11,976 nt of DNA from UBA7396 sp964404065 (GCA_964404065.1 CAYOIP010000034.1:1-11976), one strand, 5' to 3'; positions 1 to 6,713 are shown, numbered from the stretch's first letter. Translations and numbers: made by a program. The notes: a model not told the origin generated them from the sequence alone.

Positions 1-255
1 TTCATAATTTATTTTTATGATATTTAGTGCAAGATATCTATGATCATGAATTTTTGAAGCAAAAAGTTTTTCTATATCAGTAAATGATAAATCTTTGTAT
101 TTTTTTGCAATAGTTTTCAAAGTTGGTACATTTATTCAAAGAAATATATCTCACTCTCAATATTGTCCTGGTCAAGTTTTAAAAAATCAAGATAGTATTT
201 TTGCTTTATCTGGATTTGAAAGGTTTTGTAAATCTTGATATAATTTGTTTAACAT
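1..255 (-). CDS. DNA alkylation repair enzyme, AlkD-like (3' end outside the window)
   Basis: The first 85 residues of a HEAT-like-repeat DNA glycosylase of the AlkD/AlkC family, which excises N3- and N7-alkylated purines. The N-terminus is intact at 255 and the frame runs off the left edge. The diagnostic stretch FFKTGPGQYGEGDIFLGINV (residues 24-43) followed by PTL..IAKKYKDL is characteristic of the family, and HDHRYLALNII (about 70-80) matches the second helical repeat. Several glycines in this stretch are UGA codons, so the gene is readable only in code 25. The active-site residues lie beyond the edge and cannot be checked. It is the last visible gene of a minus-strand group with the MGMT-like gene and the RAYT, separated from the RAYT by 88 bases that hold a REP palindrome. 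The family assignment is firm; substrate range is inferred from the family. Confidence 0.88.
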
Positions 256-276
256 AATTTTTAAATTATTAATTTT

Positions 277-336
277 GTAGGGAACGAATATTTTCGTTCC
301 TGAATATTATTTGGAATGATAATAATCATTCCCTAC
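277..336. repeat. REP-like palindrome, copy 1 (downstream of the RAYT gene)
   Basis: A 60-bp element with ends GTAG (277-280) and CTAC (333-336), which form an outer inverted repeat. They enclose two 8-bp hairpins: GGAACGAA/TTCGTTCC at 281-300 with loop TATT, and GGAATGAT/ATCATTCC at 313-332 with loop AATA. It lies in the gap between the transposase stop and the AlkD-like start. A second copy at 553-613 has the same plan. Such imperfect palindromes beside a RAYT gene are typical REP/BIME elements. Confidence 0.85.
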
Positions 337-343
337 ATTTTTG

Positions 344-868
344 TTATTTTATATTTTCTGGATTATTTTTATCAAATTCCCGTTTTAATGGATTATCTAA
401 AATATATTGTCTTGTTTTATTTAATTGTTCATCGTTTTTTATAATTACATCAAAAAATGATTTTTGCCAAAAAAATATGAAATCGTTTTGAATTGAATTT
501 ATTTGTTTTGTACATCAAATTTTAAATCATTTTATAATATTTGATAAATTTGGTAGGGAATGAATATTTTCATTCCCATTATTCATATCGGAACGATAAT
601 AATCGTCCCCTACAATTATTATAATTCAATGGAAATGATTTGGCATTATCACAAATTCATCCAATTGAACATTTTGATAATGTTGTGTGATTTCTAAAAA
701 ACATTTTTCCACAATCTTCCCATATTCATTTAAAACCATTTTCCCATCAATAATTTCTCCAAAAATATTTTCTCTGTTTTTCGTACAAATCGTCACAAAA
801 TAAAATCAATTTTGTGAATAATCATATTCTTTTAATCTCAAATATTTTCTTTCTGGTCAATTATACAT
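344..868 (-). CDS. REP-associated tyrosine transposase (RAYT, IS200-like Y1 HUH family)
   Basis: A 174-residue single-strand DNA transposase of the TnpA_REP type. These enzymes cut and rejoin REP palindromes through a phosphotyrosine intermediate. N-terminal GFYFVTICTKNRENIFGEI (21-39) and EFVIMPNHFHGIIII (71-85) are family hallmarks; H78-F-H80 is the metal-binding HUH motif. The likely nucleophile is Y155 in TRQYILDNP, with N159 in the metal-ligand position, by analogy with the Y-x-x-x-Q helix of IS608 TnpA. So the active site looks intact. Residues about 86-106 are encoded by a REP palindrome (553-613) without breaking the frame. The start at 868 is the first ATG, because an in-frame UAA lies just upstream; it is 2 nt past the MGMT-like stop, suggesting coupled translation. 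REP copy 1 follows 7 nt after the stop. Confidence 0.9.
553..613. repeat. REP-like palindrome, copy 2 (in frame inside the RAYT gene)
   Basis: A 61-bp element with GTAG (553-556) and CTAC (610-613) at its ends. It contains the hairpin GGGAATGAA/TTCATTCCC (556-577) and the hairpin GGAACGAT/ATCGTCCC (590-609, one mismatch). Compared with copy 1, most stem substitutions come in complementary pairs (for example C-G to T-A in the first arm, T-A to C-G in the second), so base pairing is kept while sequence drifts. It encodes about 20 residues (VGDDYY...IHSLP) between the HUH domain and the C-terminal helix, a linker region in this family. Confidence 0.85.
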
Positions 869-870
869 TT

Positions 871-1512
871 TTACTCATTATAAAAATATTTTTTATCTAT
901 TTTTCAATCAATTATTTCAATTCAATCATTTTCTAATCTTTTAATTTTTTCTTTTATTCACAAATTATATCCTCATAAACTTCCATCACTTGCAATAACC
1001 TTATAACAAGGAAATAAATCTTGATTTTTGTTTTGTTTCATTATAGAAGCAATCGTTCTTGGATGAACTTTAAAATTTTGAGCTAATATTTTATAAGTAA
1101 CCACTTTTCACTTTGGAATTTTTAAAAGATATTCTAAAACCTTTTTTGATAAGTCTTTGCTTTTTAAAGGCTTTTTTTGAGTTTTTGATTCAACTTCTAA
1201 ACTTTTTTTAATCCAAAGTTTTAACTCACTTCTATCTTCCAAAATATTTTCTGGGATTTTATAATAACACATTTGGTGAAGTTTTCCTTTCACTTCATAA
1301 GTAAAAGGTTTAGCTCAAATATCTAAATAATCTTTCAAATTATTTTCTCAAGTTTTGAAATAAAACTCTTCATTATCATCTAAAATAGCAAAAACTTTAC
1401 CAAATTTATAAATACTATATCATCAAAACATTCAGCGATAAGAGTATCAGATTTCCCCATCAAGCAAATCTTGCAAAAAATAACGGAGAATTTCTGGGAT
1501 TTCTTTTGGCAT
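871..1512 (-). CDS. TfoX N-terminal domain fused to an MGMT-like alkyltransferase
   Basis: A 213-residue two-domain protein. Residues about 20-80 match the TfoX_N fold (YRGMFGGYSIYKFGKVFAIL at 25-44). Residues about 120-200 match the DNA-binding domain of O6-alkylguanine-DNA alkyltransferases: VLEYLLKIPKGKVVTYKILA, then PRTIASIMKQN, then PCYKVIASDGSLGGYNLG. The alkyl-acceptor cysteine appears to be C169 in PCYKV. The family norm is PCHRV, so the usual His is Tyr and the Arg is Lys; this is seen in divergent members but activity is unproven. Downstream on the same strand is an AlkD-like glycosylase, supporting a role in alkylation repair. Start 1512 is the only ATG that keeps the complete TfoX domain. 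Many glycines are UGA. The alternative is a non-enzymatic alkyltransferase-like (ATL) DNA-binding protein, but those usually lack the Cys. Confidence 0.85.
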
Positions 1513-1515
1513 AAT

Positions 1516-1543
1516 TTGACAAATTAGAAAATATTTTTATATT
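1516..1543 (+). promoter_or_regulatory. Probable sigma70-type promoter for the 1573 frame
   Basis: A perfect TTGACA -35 box (1516-1521), a 16-nt spacer and TATATT as -10 (1538-1543) place transcription start about 20 nt before the ATG at 1573. It is transcribed divergently from the MGMT-like gene at 1512. Confidence 0.55.
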
Positions 1544-1561
1544 AAAAATACCATAAACAAT

Positions 1562-1566
1562 AGGAG
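1562..1566 (+). promoter_or_regulatory. Shine-Dalgarno site AGGAG
   Basis: AGGAG ends 6 nt before the ATG at 1573. It is unusual in this window, where almost all other genes have AT-rich leaders with no visible Shine-Dalgarno sequence. Confidence 0.6.
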
Positions 1567-1572
1567 TGAAAC

Positions 1573-2070
1573 ATGAAATACATTGATGAAGTATTTTTAC
1601 TGTTGTTTCTCTGCCTTTTTGGATTCATGTTCTATGTTGGATTATACAACATCCAACATATGGACGGATTTTTCTGGTTTACTGGTGTCATATGCTATAT
1701 ATTCAATACATACTGTATAGCTGAGACAATCTGCAAATATGCAGACATCAAAAGGGCGAAAGCCCTTTTTTTTACTCCAAAAACTCCTCCAAACTTATTA
1801 CTTCCACTCATAAACTTTTTGCTTTTTCTAGCTTACTTCAGGCTTTTTCTCATGCAAGTAAAAAGTCTGTATTTTTTGAAACACTTGATACAAAACTTCA
1901 TCACATTTTTTCTAGTTTTTCAACTAATTCATCACGAGAAAATCCTTCAAAACTTCCGGTTATACACATTTTTTTTCATTCATACTTTCATCAAATTACT
2001 TCTTCTTTATATTCAACTTTTATATAGTTTAAAAGTTTTTTTAGTAAATCTTTATTTTTCTCATTATTAA
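1573..2070 (+). CDS. Putative small membrane protein; open frame runs through a terminator without a stop
   Basis: I do not recognise this protein. The frame opens behind a promoter and a good Shine-Dalgarno site. Its first 60 or so residues look like a real small membrane protein: one hydrophobic helix at about 7-26 (VFLLLFLCLFGFMFYVGLY), a short polar link, then a second at about 33-52 (FFWFTGVICYIFNTYCIAET). No stop occurs before the hairpin terminator at 1751-1773. Formally the frame continues to 2070, but the part after about 1772 is antisense to the 3' end of ligA and is probably not protein. None of its few glycines is UGA (they are GGA or GGT), and codons such as ATC, TAC and TGC are more frequent than in neighbours, suggesting a different origin. 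Either it makes a natural non-stop mRNA, its true stop was lost, or it is non-coding RNA. Confidence 0.4.
   Translation: MKYIDEVFLLLFLCLFGFMFYVGLYNIQHMDGFFWFTGVICYIFNTYCIAETICKYADIKRAKALFFTPKTPPNLLLPLINFLLFLAYFRLFLMQVKSLYFLKHLIQNFITFFLVFQLIHHEKILQNFRLYTFFFIHTFIKLLLLYIQLLYSLKVFLVNLYFSHY
1751..1773 (+). terminator. Rho-independent terminator between convergent units
   Basis: AAAGGGC (1751-1757), loop GAAA and GCCCTTT (1762-1768) form a 7-bp stem, followed by a T run to 1773. The T run favours the plus-strand unit. On the minus strand the hairpin comes directly after the ligA stop and could also terminate ligA. Confidence 0.8.
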
Positions 2071-3868
2071 AAAAATTATAAATATTTTTAGCAGTTTCTA
2101 TTCAAACATCTTGCAAATTTTCTAATTCTTCTATAGAAAAATTGAAATTTAAAAATTCATCATCTCTATTTATAAGTTTAGCTAATTCTTTTGCCGATTG
2201 TGGTCAGATTCCTGGAATATTTAGTGCAACTAGAAAATTAACTATTTTTTGTTTTTTAGCATTTTCTATAGCATTTAATAAATTCTGAACTGACTTCTCT
2301 TTATATCAAGGTAAAGCCAAAATCAAATCTTTTTTATTTTCAAGCTCAAAAATACTTGCTAAATCGCAAATAAATCCTTTTTCCAAGAAAAGTTCAACTT
2401 GTTCGCTTCAAAGTCAATCAATATTTAAACCTTGTTTAGAAACTGAATGAATAAGTTTTTGCTTGATTTGTTCAGGACAATTTAAGTGATTTGGACAATA
2501 AAATCTAACTTTTTCTTCATCGCGTAAAAGTTTTGTATTACAACTTGGACAAACTTCAGGAGGAAGAATTTGCCCCCCCTCTAACTCCCCCCTGGCAGGG
2601 GGAGAATTTTGTTCCTCCCCTGCCAGGGGGAGGTTAGGAGGGGGGATTTTTACAACTCAAACTATTTTTGGAATTACTTCTCAAGCTCTTTTTATAAAAA
2701 CATTGTCTCAAACCATGATTCAGAGATTTTTTATCTCATCATAGTTATGAAGTGTTGCTCTTTTTACTGTAACTCATCAGATAAAAATAGGTTCAAGATT
2801 TGCAACTGGAGTAATAGTTCAAGTTCTTCCGACTTGATGTTCTACTGATAAAATCTTTGTAGTTAATATTTCAGCTGGAAACTTATAAGCAATAGCATAT
2901 CTTGGATGATGTGCTGTAAAACCAATATCTTGCCAAAGTCAAACATCATCAACTTTTATAACAAGTCCATCAATATCAAAATCTATTTTTTCTTTTACAT
3001 CTCAAAAATTTTCAATATTTTTTATAACTTCTGAAATATTTTTACACTTTAAAAAATAACTTGAAATCTCAAATCAAAAACTTTCTAAATCTTTTATAAC
3101 ATCAAAATAAGTAGTTTTTTCTTCTTTTAATCTAAATTCTTCAAAATTAGCTAAATCATAAGCAAAAAATTTTAGGTTTCTTGTAGCTGTAACTGAAGCA
3201 TCTAAAAGTCTTAAACTTCAAGAAGCTGCATTTCTAGGATTTGAAAATACTTTTCCTCAAGTTTCTAGAGCTGTTTTATTTAATTCTTTAAAAGCTGAAA
3301 GTGGCATAACAACCTCTCCCCTAACTTCTAAATGTTCTTTGTAAGAAATTTTTTTTGGAATATTTTTAATAGTTTTTACATTTTGAGTTACATCTTCTCA
3401 TTCTATTCAATTTCATCTTGTTATAGCTTGAACAAGTTCTCAATTTTTATAAATAAGTTCTACTCAAAGTCAGTCAAATTTAAATTCTATTGTATATGGA
3501 ACACTATTTTGAAAATCAAGTGCTAAAACTCTTTTTATTCTTTCATCAAAATCTTTTAAATCTTCTTCATTGTAAGTATTATCAAGGCTTATCATCGGAC
3601 GAGAATGCAGAACTTTTGCGAAAGTAGACTGACTAACATCACTTCAAACTTTGTGAGTTTGCCCTTCTTTTATTCCAAACTTTTGTTCTAATATTTGAAG
3701 CTTTTTAAATAATTCATCATATTCAAAATCAGAAATTATTGGCTCTTCTTTGTTATAATAAAGATCTGAATGATACTCCAAAAGATTTGCTAATTTTTCT
3801 ATATCAAATATTAAAAAATCTTTTATATCTAAAGTTAAATAATGTTTTGAAAGTTCAAGTTGGTTCAT
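1772..3868 (-). CDS. ligA: NAD+-dependent DNA ligase LigA
   Basis: A 698-residue ligase that seals nicks in DNA during replication and repair. In order: the Ia domain (about 1-75); the adenylation domain with PMISLDNTY (91-99) and IEFKFDG (127-133), where K130 is the AMP-accepting lysine; TRGNGIEGEDVTQNVKTI (the usual TRGDG has Asn for Asp here); LEVRGEVVMP; the OB fold with VGRTGTITPVANLEP and RAGEVIPKIVG; a four-Cys zinc finger beginning CPSC; HhH repeats (LPGYKEKSVQNLL, NIPGIGPQSAKELA); and a C-terminal BRCT domain ending EEFLE. Residues about 408-432 are Pro/Gly-rich and come from an in-frame palindrome. Start 3868 lies directly after the upstream terminator. UGA supplies many conserved glycines, including that of KFDG. 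No Shine-Dalgarno sequence is present. Confidence 0.97.
2573..2645. repeat. GC-rich palindromic element inserted in frame in ligA
   Basis: About 73 bp of markedly GC-rich DNA in an AT-rich gene. The outer arms CCCCCCTCTAAC and GTTAGGAGGGGGG are nearly complementary. Inside are two hairpins, CTCCCCC/GGGGGAG around CTGGCA and CTCCCC/GGGGAG around TGCCAG, which are also complementary to each other. The ligA frame passes through it and it encodes IPPPNLPLAGEEQNSPPARG followed by ELEGG, between the OB fold and the zinc finger. Standard LigA proteins have no such stretch here. Confidence 0.85.
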
Positions 3869-3877
3869 AAAAAAAAT

Positions 3878-3917
3878 AAAAAAGTAAAAGTTAATTTTAT
3901 TATACTTTTACTTTTTT
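3878..3917 (-). terminator. AT-rich terminator of the phytoene-synthase-like gene
   Basis: A 14-bp perfect inverted repeat, AAAAAAGTAAAAGT (3878-3891) with ACTTTTACTTTTTT (3904-3917), and a 12-nt loop. It lies between the stop at 3949 and the ligA start at 3868. Read on the minus strand it is followed by a T-rich tract that leads straight into the ligA ATG. Confidence 0.6.
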
Positions 3918-3925
3918 ATTTTCAA
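3899..3925 (-). promoter_or_regulatory. Possible ligA promoter overlapping the terminator
   Basis: TATAAT on the minus strand (3904-3899) lies in the loop of the terminator hairpin, 30 nt before the ligA ATG. TTGAAA (3925-3920) is 15 nt upstream, a short spacer. The AT-rich context makes a chance match possible. Confidence 0.35.
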
Positions 3926-3948
3926 GAGTTTATTAAAATTAAATTATT

Positions 3949-4818
3949 CTAAATACTATATTTTAGTTTTAATCTTTCTATCAATGATCCTATAGATACT
4001 ATTTTAAACTCAATTACTTTTCTAGCTTTTTTATCTAAATTAATACTCATTAAACTATCAATTAATTTTTCACACTCAAGTATTTCATTTTTAATCCATT
4101 TTATTACAATAGGATTTGATATTAAATCATGAAAATTTGAGAAATCATTTATTCAAGCTTCTTCAATAATATTTTTTGGAATATTAATAATTCATTTTCT
4201 AATATCTAATTCTAAATCTCTTATTGAATAAATTTTTCATTGTAACAAACAAAAATCTTGTAAATCTAAGCTACTATTTATAGATCAAGATAATATTAAA
4301 GAAATATCAATAACTCATGAAAATCAATCAATATAAAATTTTCTCAACTCATCAAAAGTATATACACAATATTTATTTATTGCATGTCTATTATATTCTA
4401 CTAACATTGATTTAAGAAAATAAATTAAAGCATTTTTTACATTATTAATATCTCATTTTTTTGATAATCATTTTATTAATTCTAATAATATTTTATCATA
4501 AATATATTTAATTTCTTCATTTCAATTAATAATTCAAATAAAATGGGATATTAAATTCTCAAAATCTTGTCAAATTGGTAGTTGTGTATCTAAATCTCCC
4601 CAATCATCTATAATTCTACAAAAAAAATATGCCTCTTTAGAAAGACTTCAAATAAAACCTAATAAATAAAAAACTAATGGAGATTTAATTTTTGATGGTT
4701 CGGAATTTCTTAAAATCATCTCAAATAATTTTGATATATATATTATTTCCTTAAAAATAAAGTCTGAAACTCATGACCTTGGTTTATTAAATCATATATT
4801 TAATAAATTTAACCCCAT
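3949..4818 (-). CDS. Squalene/phytoene synthase-like protein (head-to-head prenyl synthase family)
   Basis: A 289-residue protein that I place in the squalene/phytoene synthase family, enzymes that join two prenyl diphosphates head to head. SKEAYFFCRIIDDWGD (60-75) matches the first Asp-rich region, with DxxxD at D71-D75. QGKIYSIRDLELDIRKGIIN (193-212) followed by IPKNIIEEAGI matches the second, with DxxxD at D201-D205 and the following R-G-x-x-x-x-P pattern. YTFDELRKFYIDGFSGVIDI (153-172) corresponds to the central helix that binds substrate. The spacing between the two motifs (about 130 residues) fits the family. Start 4818 is forced by an upstream in-frame UAA. Overall similarity is low, no other isoprenoid gene is in the window, and substrate is unknown. 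It stands alone, with its own putative promoter and terminator. A catalytically altered or regulatory homologue remains possible. Confidence 0.62.
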
Positions 4819-4844
4819 TTGATATACTTATAAATTAAGGCATC

Positions 4845-4871
4845 ATTATACATACTTTTTTTTTAAGTCAA
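4845..4871 (-). promoter_or_regulatory. Possible promoter of the phytoene-synthase-like gene
   Basis: TATAAT on the minus strand (4850-4845) lies 26 nt before the ATG at 4818. TTGACT (4871-4866) is upstream with a short 15-nt spacer. It is divergent from the toxin-antitoxin promoter. Confidence 0.45.
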
Positions 4872-4936
4872 AAAATATTTTTAAATAACATAAATATTTT
4901 TTTACTTTTTTTCAAACTTAATATAATATTTTCAAT

Positions 4937-4964
4937 TTGCAATTAAAACTAAAATAGTTACAAT
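4937..4964 (+). promoter_or_regulatory. Probable promoter of the toxin-antitoxin operon
   Basis: TTGCAA (4937-4942), a 16-nt spacer and TACAAT (4959-4964), with the antitoxin ATG 30 nt downstream. Confidence 0.5.
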
Positions 4965-4981
4965 ATGTACATTAATTACAT
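4965..4981 (+). promoter_or_regulatory. Candidate operator palindrome for TA autoregulation
   Basis: ATGTA (4965-4969) and TACAT (4977-4981) form a small inverted repeat with a 7-nt centre, directly after the -10 box. Phd/YefM antitoxins usually repress their own promoter at such sites. The arms are short, so this is only suggestive. Confidence 0.3.
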
Positions 4982-4993
4982 AATTATAAAATT

Positions 4994-5257
4994 ATGACTT
5001 ACGCAAGTATTACTGATTTTAGAACAAATCTAGCAAATTATTTAGAAAAAGTAAAATACGATAAAACTATACTGATTTTATGAAAAAGACATAAAAAAGA
5101 GTTTATTATTTTGCCTTATATAGAAAATGATAATTTGTTTAAAATTAATTCATCAATAGAAGAAAAAATTATTCAAAATGAATATGATAGTATTTTAGAA
5201 ACTCAAATGAAAGATTGGTTAGATAGTGAAAATGATAATTTATTTAAAATTAATTAA
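4994..5257 (+). CDS. Phd/YefM-like antitoxin
   Basis: An 87-residue protein with an N-terminal Phd-like DNA-binding domain: ITDFRTNLANYLEKVKYDKT (6-25) followed by ILILGKRHKKEFIILPY, with G30 as a UGA codon. The C-terminal half is polar and acidic, as expected of the segment that wraps and neutralises the toxin. It sits 6 nt upstream of a MazF/PemK-like toxin gene, the usual antitoxin-first order of type II systems. The peptide ENDNLFKIN occurs twice, at 44-52 and at the very C-terminus 79-87, from a 28-bp direct repeat. Phd domains are more often paired with Doc, RelE or YoeB toxins than with MazF, though such mixed pairs are known. Confidence 0.8.
5123..5150 (+). repeat. 28-bp direct repeat, left copy (in the antitoxin gene)
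   Basis: Differs from 5228-5255 at one base (G versus A at its 15th position). It encodes ENDNLFKIN in the same frame. The copies are 105 bp apart start to start, a multiple of three. Confidence 0.85.
5228..5255 (+). repeat. 28-bp direct repeat, right copy (end of the antitoxin gene)
   Basis: Second copy of the 5123-5150 repeat. It forms the last codons of the antitoxin and ends inside the UAA stop codon. Confidence 0.85.
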
Positions 5258-5263
5258 TATTTT

Positions 5264-5599
5264 ATGATTTATAATACTTGAGATATAATACTTATTGAAT
5301 TCCCTTTTAGTGATTTATCTGACAAAAAATTAAGACCAGCACTTGTTATATCAAATGAAAATTTTAATAAATATAATAATTTGATTCTTATTTGAATTTA
5401 CTGAAATATTTGAGATCCTAATTATTCAATTGAATTAAATAATAATGATCTAGAAATTTGAGAATTAAATAAAACTTCTTATTTTAGGTTTCATAATATT
5501 TTTAGTTTAGATAAAAAGCTAATTAAATGAAAAATAGCTAAATTAAAACAAAATAAACTAAAAGAAGTAAAAATAAAATTTAGTGATTTTATTTTATAA
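5264..5599 (+). CDS. MazF/PemK-family toxin (probable mRNA interferase)
   Basis: A 111-residue protein of the MazF/PemK endoribonuclease family, which cleaves RNA at specific short sequences. The N-terminus GDIILIEFPFSDLSDKKLRP (6-25) followed by ALVIS is the family signature; R24 is the conserved Arg of the RPALVIS motif. LILIGIYGNIGD (40-51) corresponds to the second active-site strand, although the usual Thr/Ser there is not obvious. Five or more glycines are UGA. It follows the antitoxin by 6 nt and precedes the SbcD-like gene by 16 nt, so all three may share a transcript. The target sequence cannot be predicted. Another possibility is a degenerate, weakly active member. Confidence 0.82.
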
Positions 5600-5615
5600 T
5601 TTTTTTAAACAACTT

Positions 5616-6713
5616 ATGCAAATATTTCATTTTTCAGACACACATCTTTGAATTTGACTTGAAAATACAACTCGTGAAGAAGATTTTTATGCAAATTTTG
5701 AATATATTATAAATTTGATATTACTTGAAAAACCTGATGTTGTCATACACTCTTGAGATCTTTTTCATACATCAAAACCATCAAATAAGGCAATTTCTGT
5801 AGTAGTTGAAAATTTTTTGCGTCTTGAAAAGGCTTGAATAAAAACTATAATTATTGCTGGAAATCACGATACTCCAAGACTATCTCTTACTACTCATCCA
5901 TTTGAAATATTTGAAAGTATGGAAAACTTTTATGTTTTTTATGAACCAAAAATAGAAAATTTAGAAATTTCTTGAGTAAATTTTATAGTTTTACCTCATA
6001 TTCATGATGAAAATATTTTTAAAGAAAATTTTTCAAAAACTCAAGATTTTATAAAAGATTGAACAAATATTTTTATTAGTCACTTTTGAATTTCAGCTCA
6101 GGAATACGATGAATACACAGATGAAATTTCTGGAATAAATATTACAATGGACGAATTAAAAACTCTAAAAAAATTTGATTATGTAGGGCTCGGGCATTAT
6201 CACAAACAATTTAATATTTGAAATATAGCATATCCTGGAAGTATAGAACATACGAGTTTCAACCAGAAAAACTACAAAATTGGATACAATATTTTTGATA
6301 CGAATTCTTGAAAAAAAGAAAGTTTTGAATTACCTTCAAGACCGATGATAGATTTATGAAATATTGACTGTAAAAACTTTGAGAAAACTCAAGATTTGAT
6401 AGAATATCTTGAAAAAGAAATTGATAAAAAAACTCTTAAAAATGCTATTGTAAAAATAATTTTAGAAAATATTACAAACAAATTAATGCTTGAATTTGAT
6501 GAAAAATTATTTTTAAGTTTTTTTTGCGAAACTTTTTATTTTGAATATAAAAAAATAAAGTTTGTAGAAAATAGAGAGTTTAAATCTAAAATAAATGAAA
6601 ATTGAAATACTATTTTAGATAATTTTGAAATATTTTTTGATAATTATAATTTTGTAGATAAAATACCAAATAAAGAAAATTTAAAAGAAGAACTTAAAGG
6701 AAAATTGAAATAA
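5616..6713 (+). CDS. sbcD: SbcD/Mre11-like DNA double-strand-break exonuclease
   Basis: A 365-residue metallophosphoesterase of the SbcD/Mre11 type, the nuclease half of the SbcCD complex that processes DNA ends and cleaves hairpins. The metal-binding motifs are complete: SDTHLG (D8, H10), SGDLF (D48), AGNHD (N83, H84), SHFG (H156) and GLGHYH (H194, H196), followed by YPGSIEHTSFNQ, the SbcD substrate-side signature. The C-terminal third is rich in Lys and Glu and would hold the SbcC-binding region. No sbcC gene is visible nearby. UGA supplies conserved glycines, including those of THLG and SGD. A hairpin nuclease in a region with several strong DNA palindromes is notable, but any link is inference. 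Confidence 0.9.

Noticed and set aside
277..613. CRISPR-like array from two similar repeats
   Set aside because: There are only two copies, they are palindromic with different flanks, and one is coding. They are REP-like elements.
344..868. RAYT inactive because QKSFFDVII has Phe where many relatives have Tyr
   Set aside because: The nucleophile matches the Tyr of TRQYILDNP (Y155) by analogy with the Y-x-x-x-Q helix of IS608 TnpA, and that Tyr is present.
1108..1293. Many short open frames under the standard code (also 3644-3868, 6396-6605, 11201-11464)
   Set aside because: These are pieces of the real genes, bounded by in-frame UGA that is read as Gly. They are not separate genes and the parent genes are not pseudogenes.
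1774..2070. C-terminal continuation of the 1573 frame as a long membrane protein
   Set aside because: This part is antisense to the conserved BRCT domain of LigA and lies beyond a strong terminator. Its Leu/Phe richness reflects the complementary strand.
2609..2848. Plus-strand open frame (also 3332-3526) opposite ligA
   Set aside because: It is antisense to a firmly identified gene, has a low-complexity Ser/Asn/Phe-rich product and no start signal.
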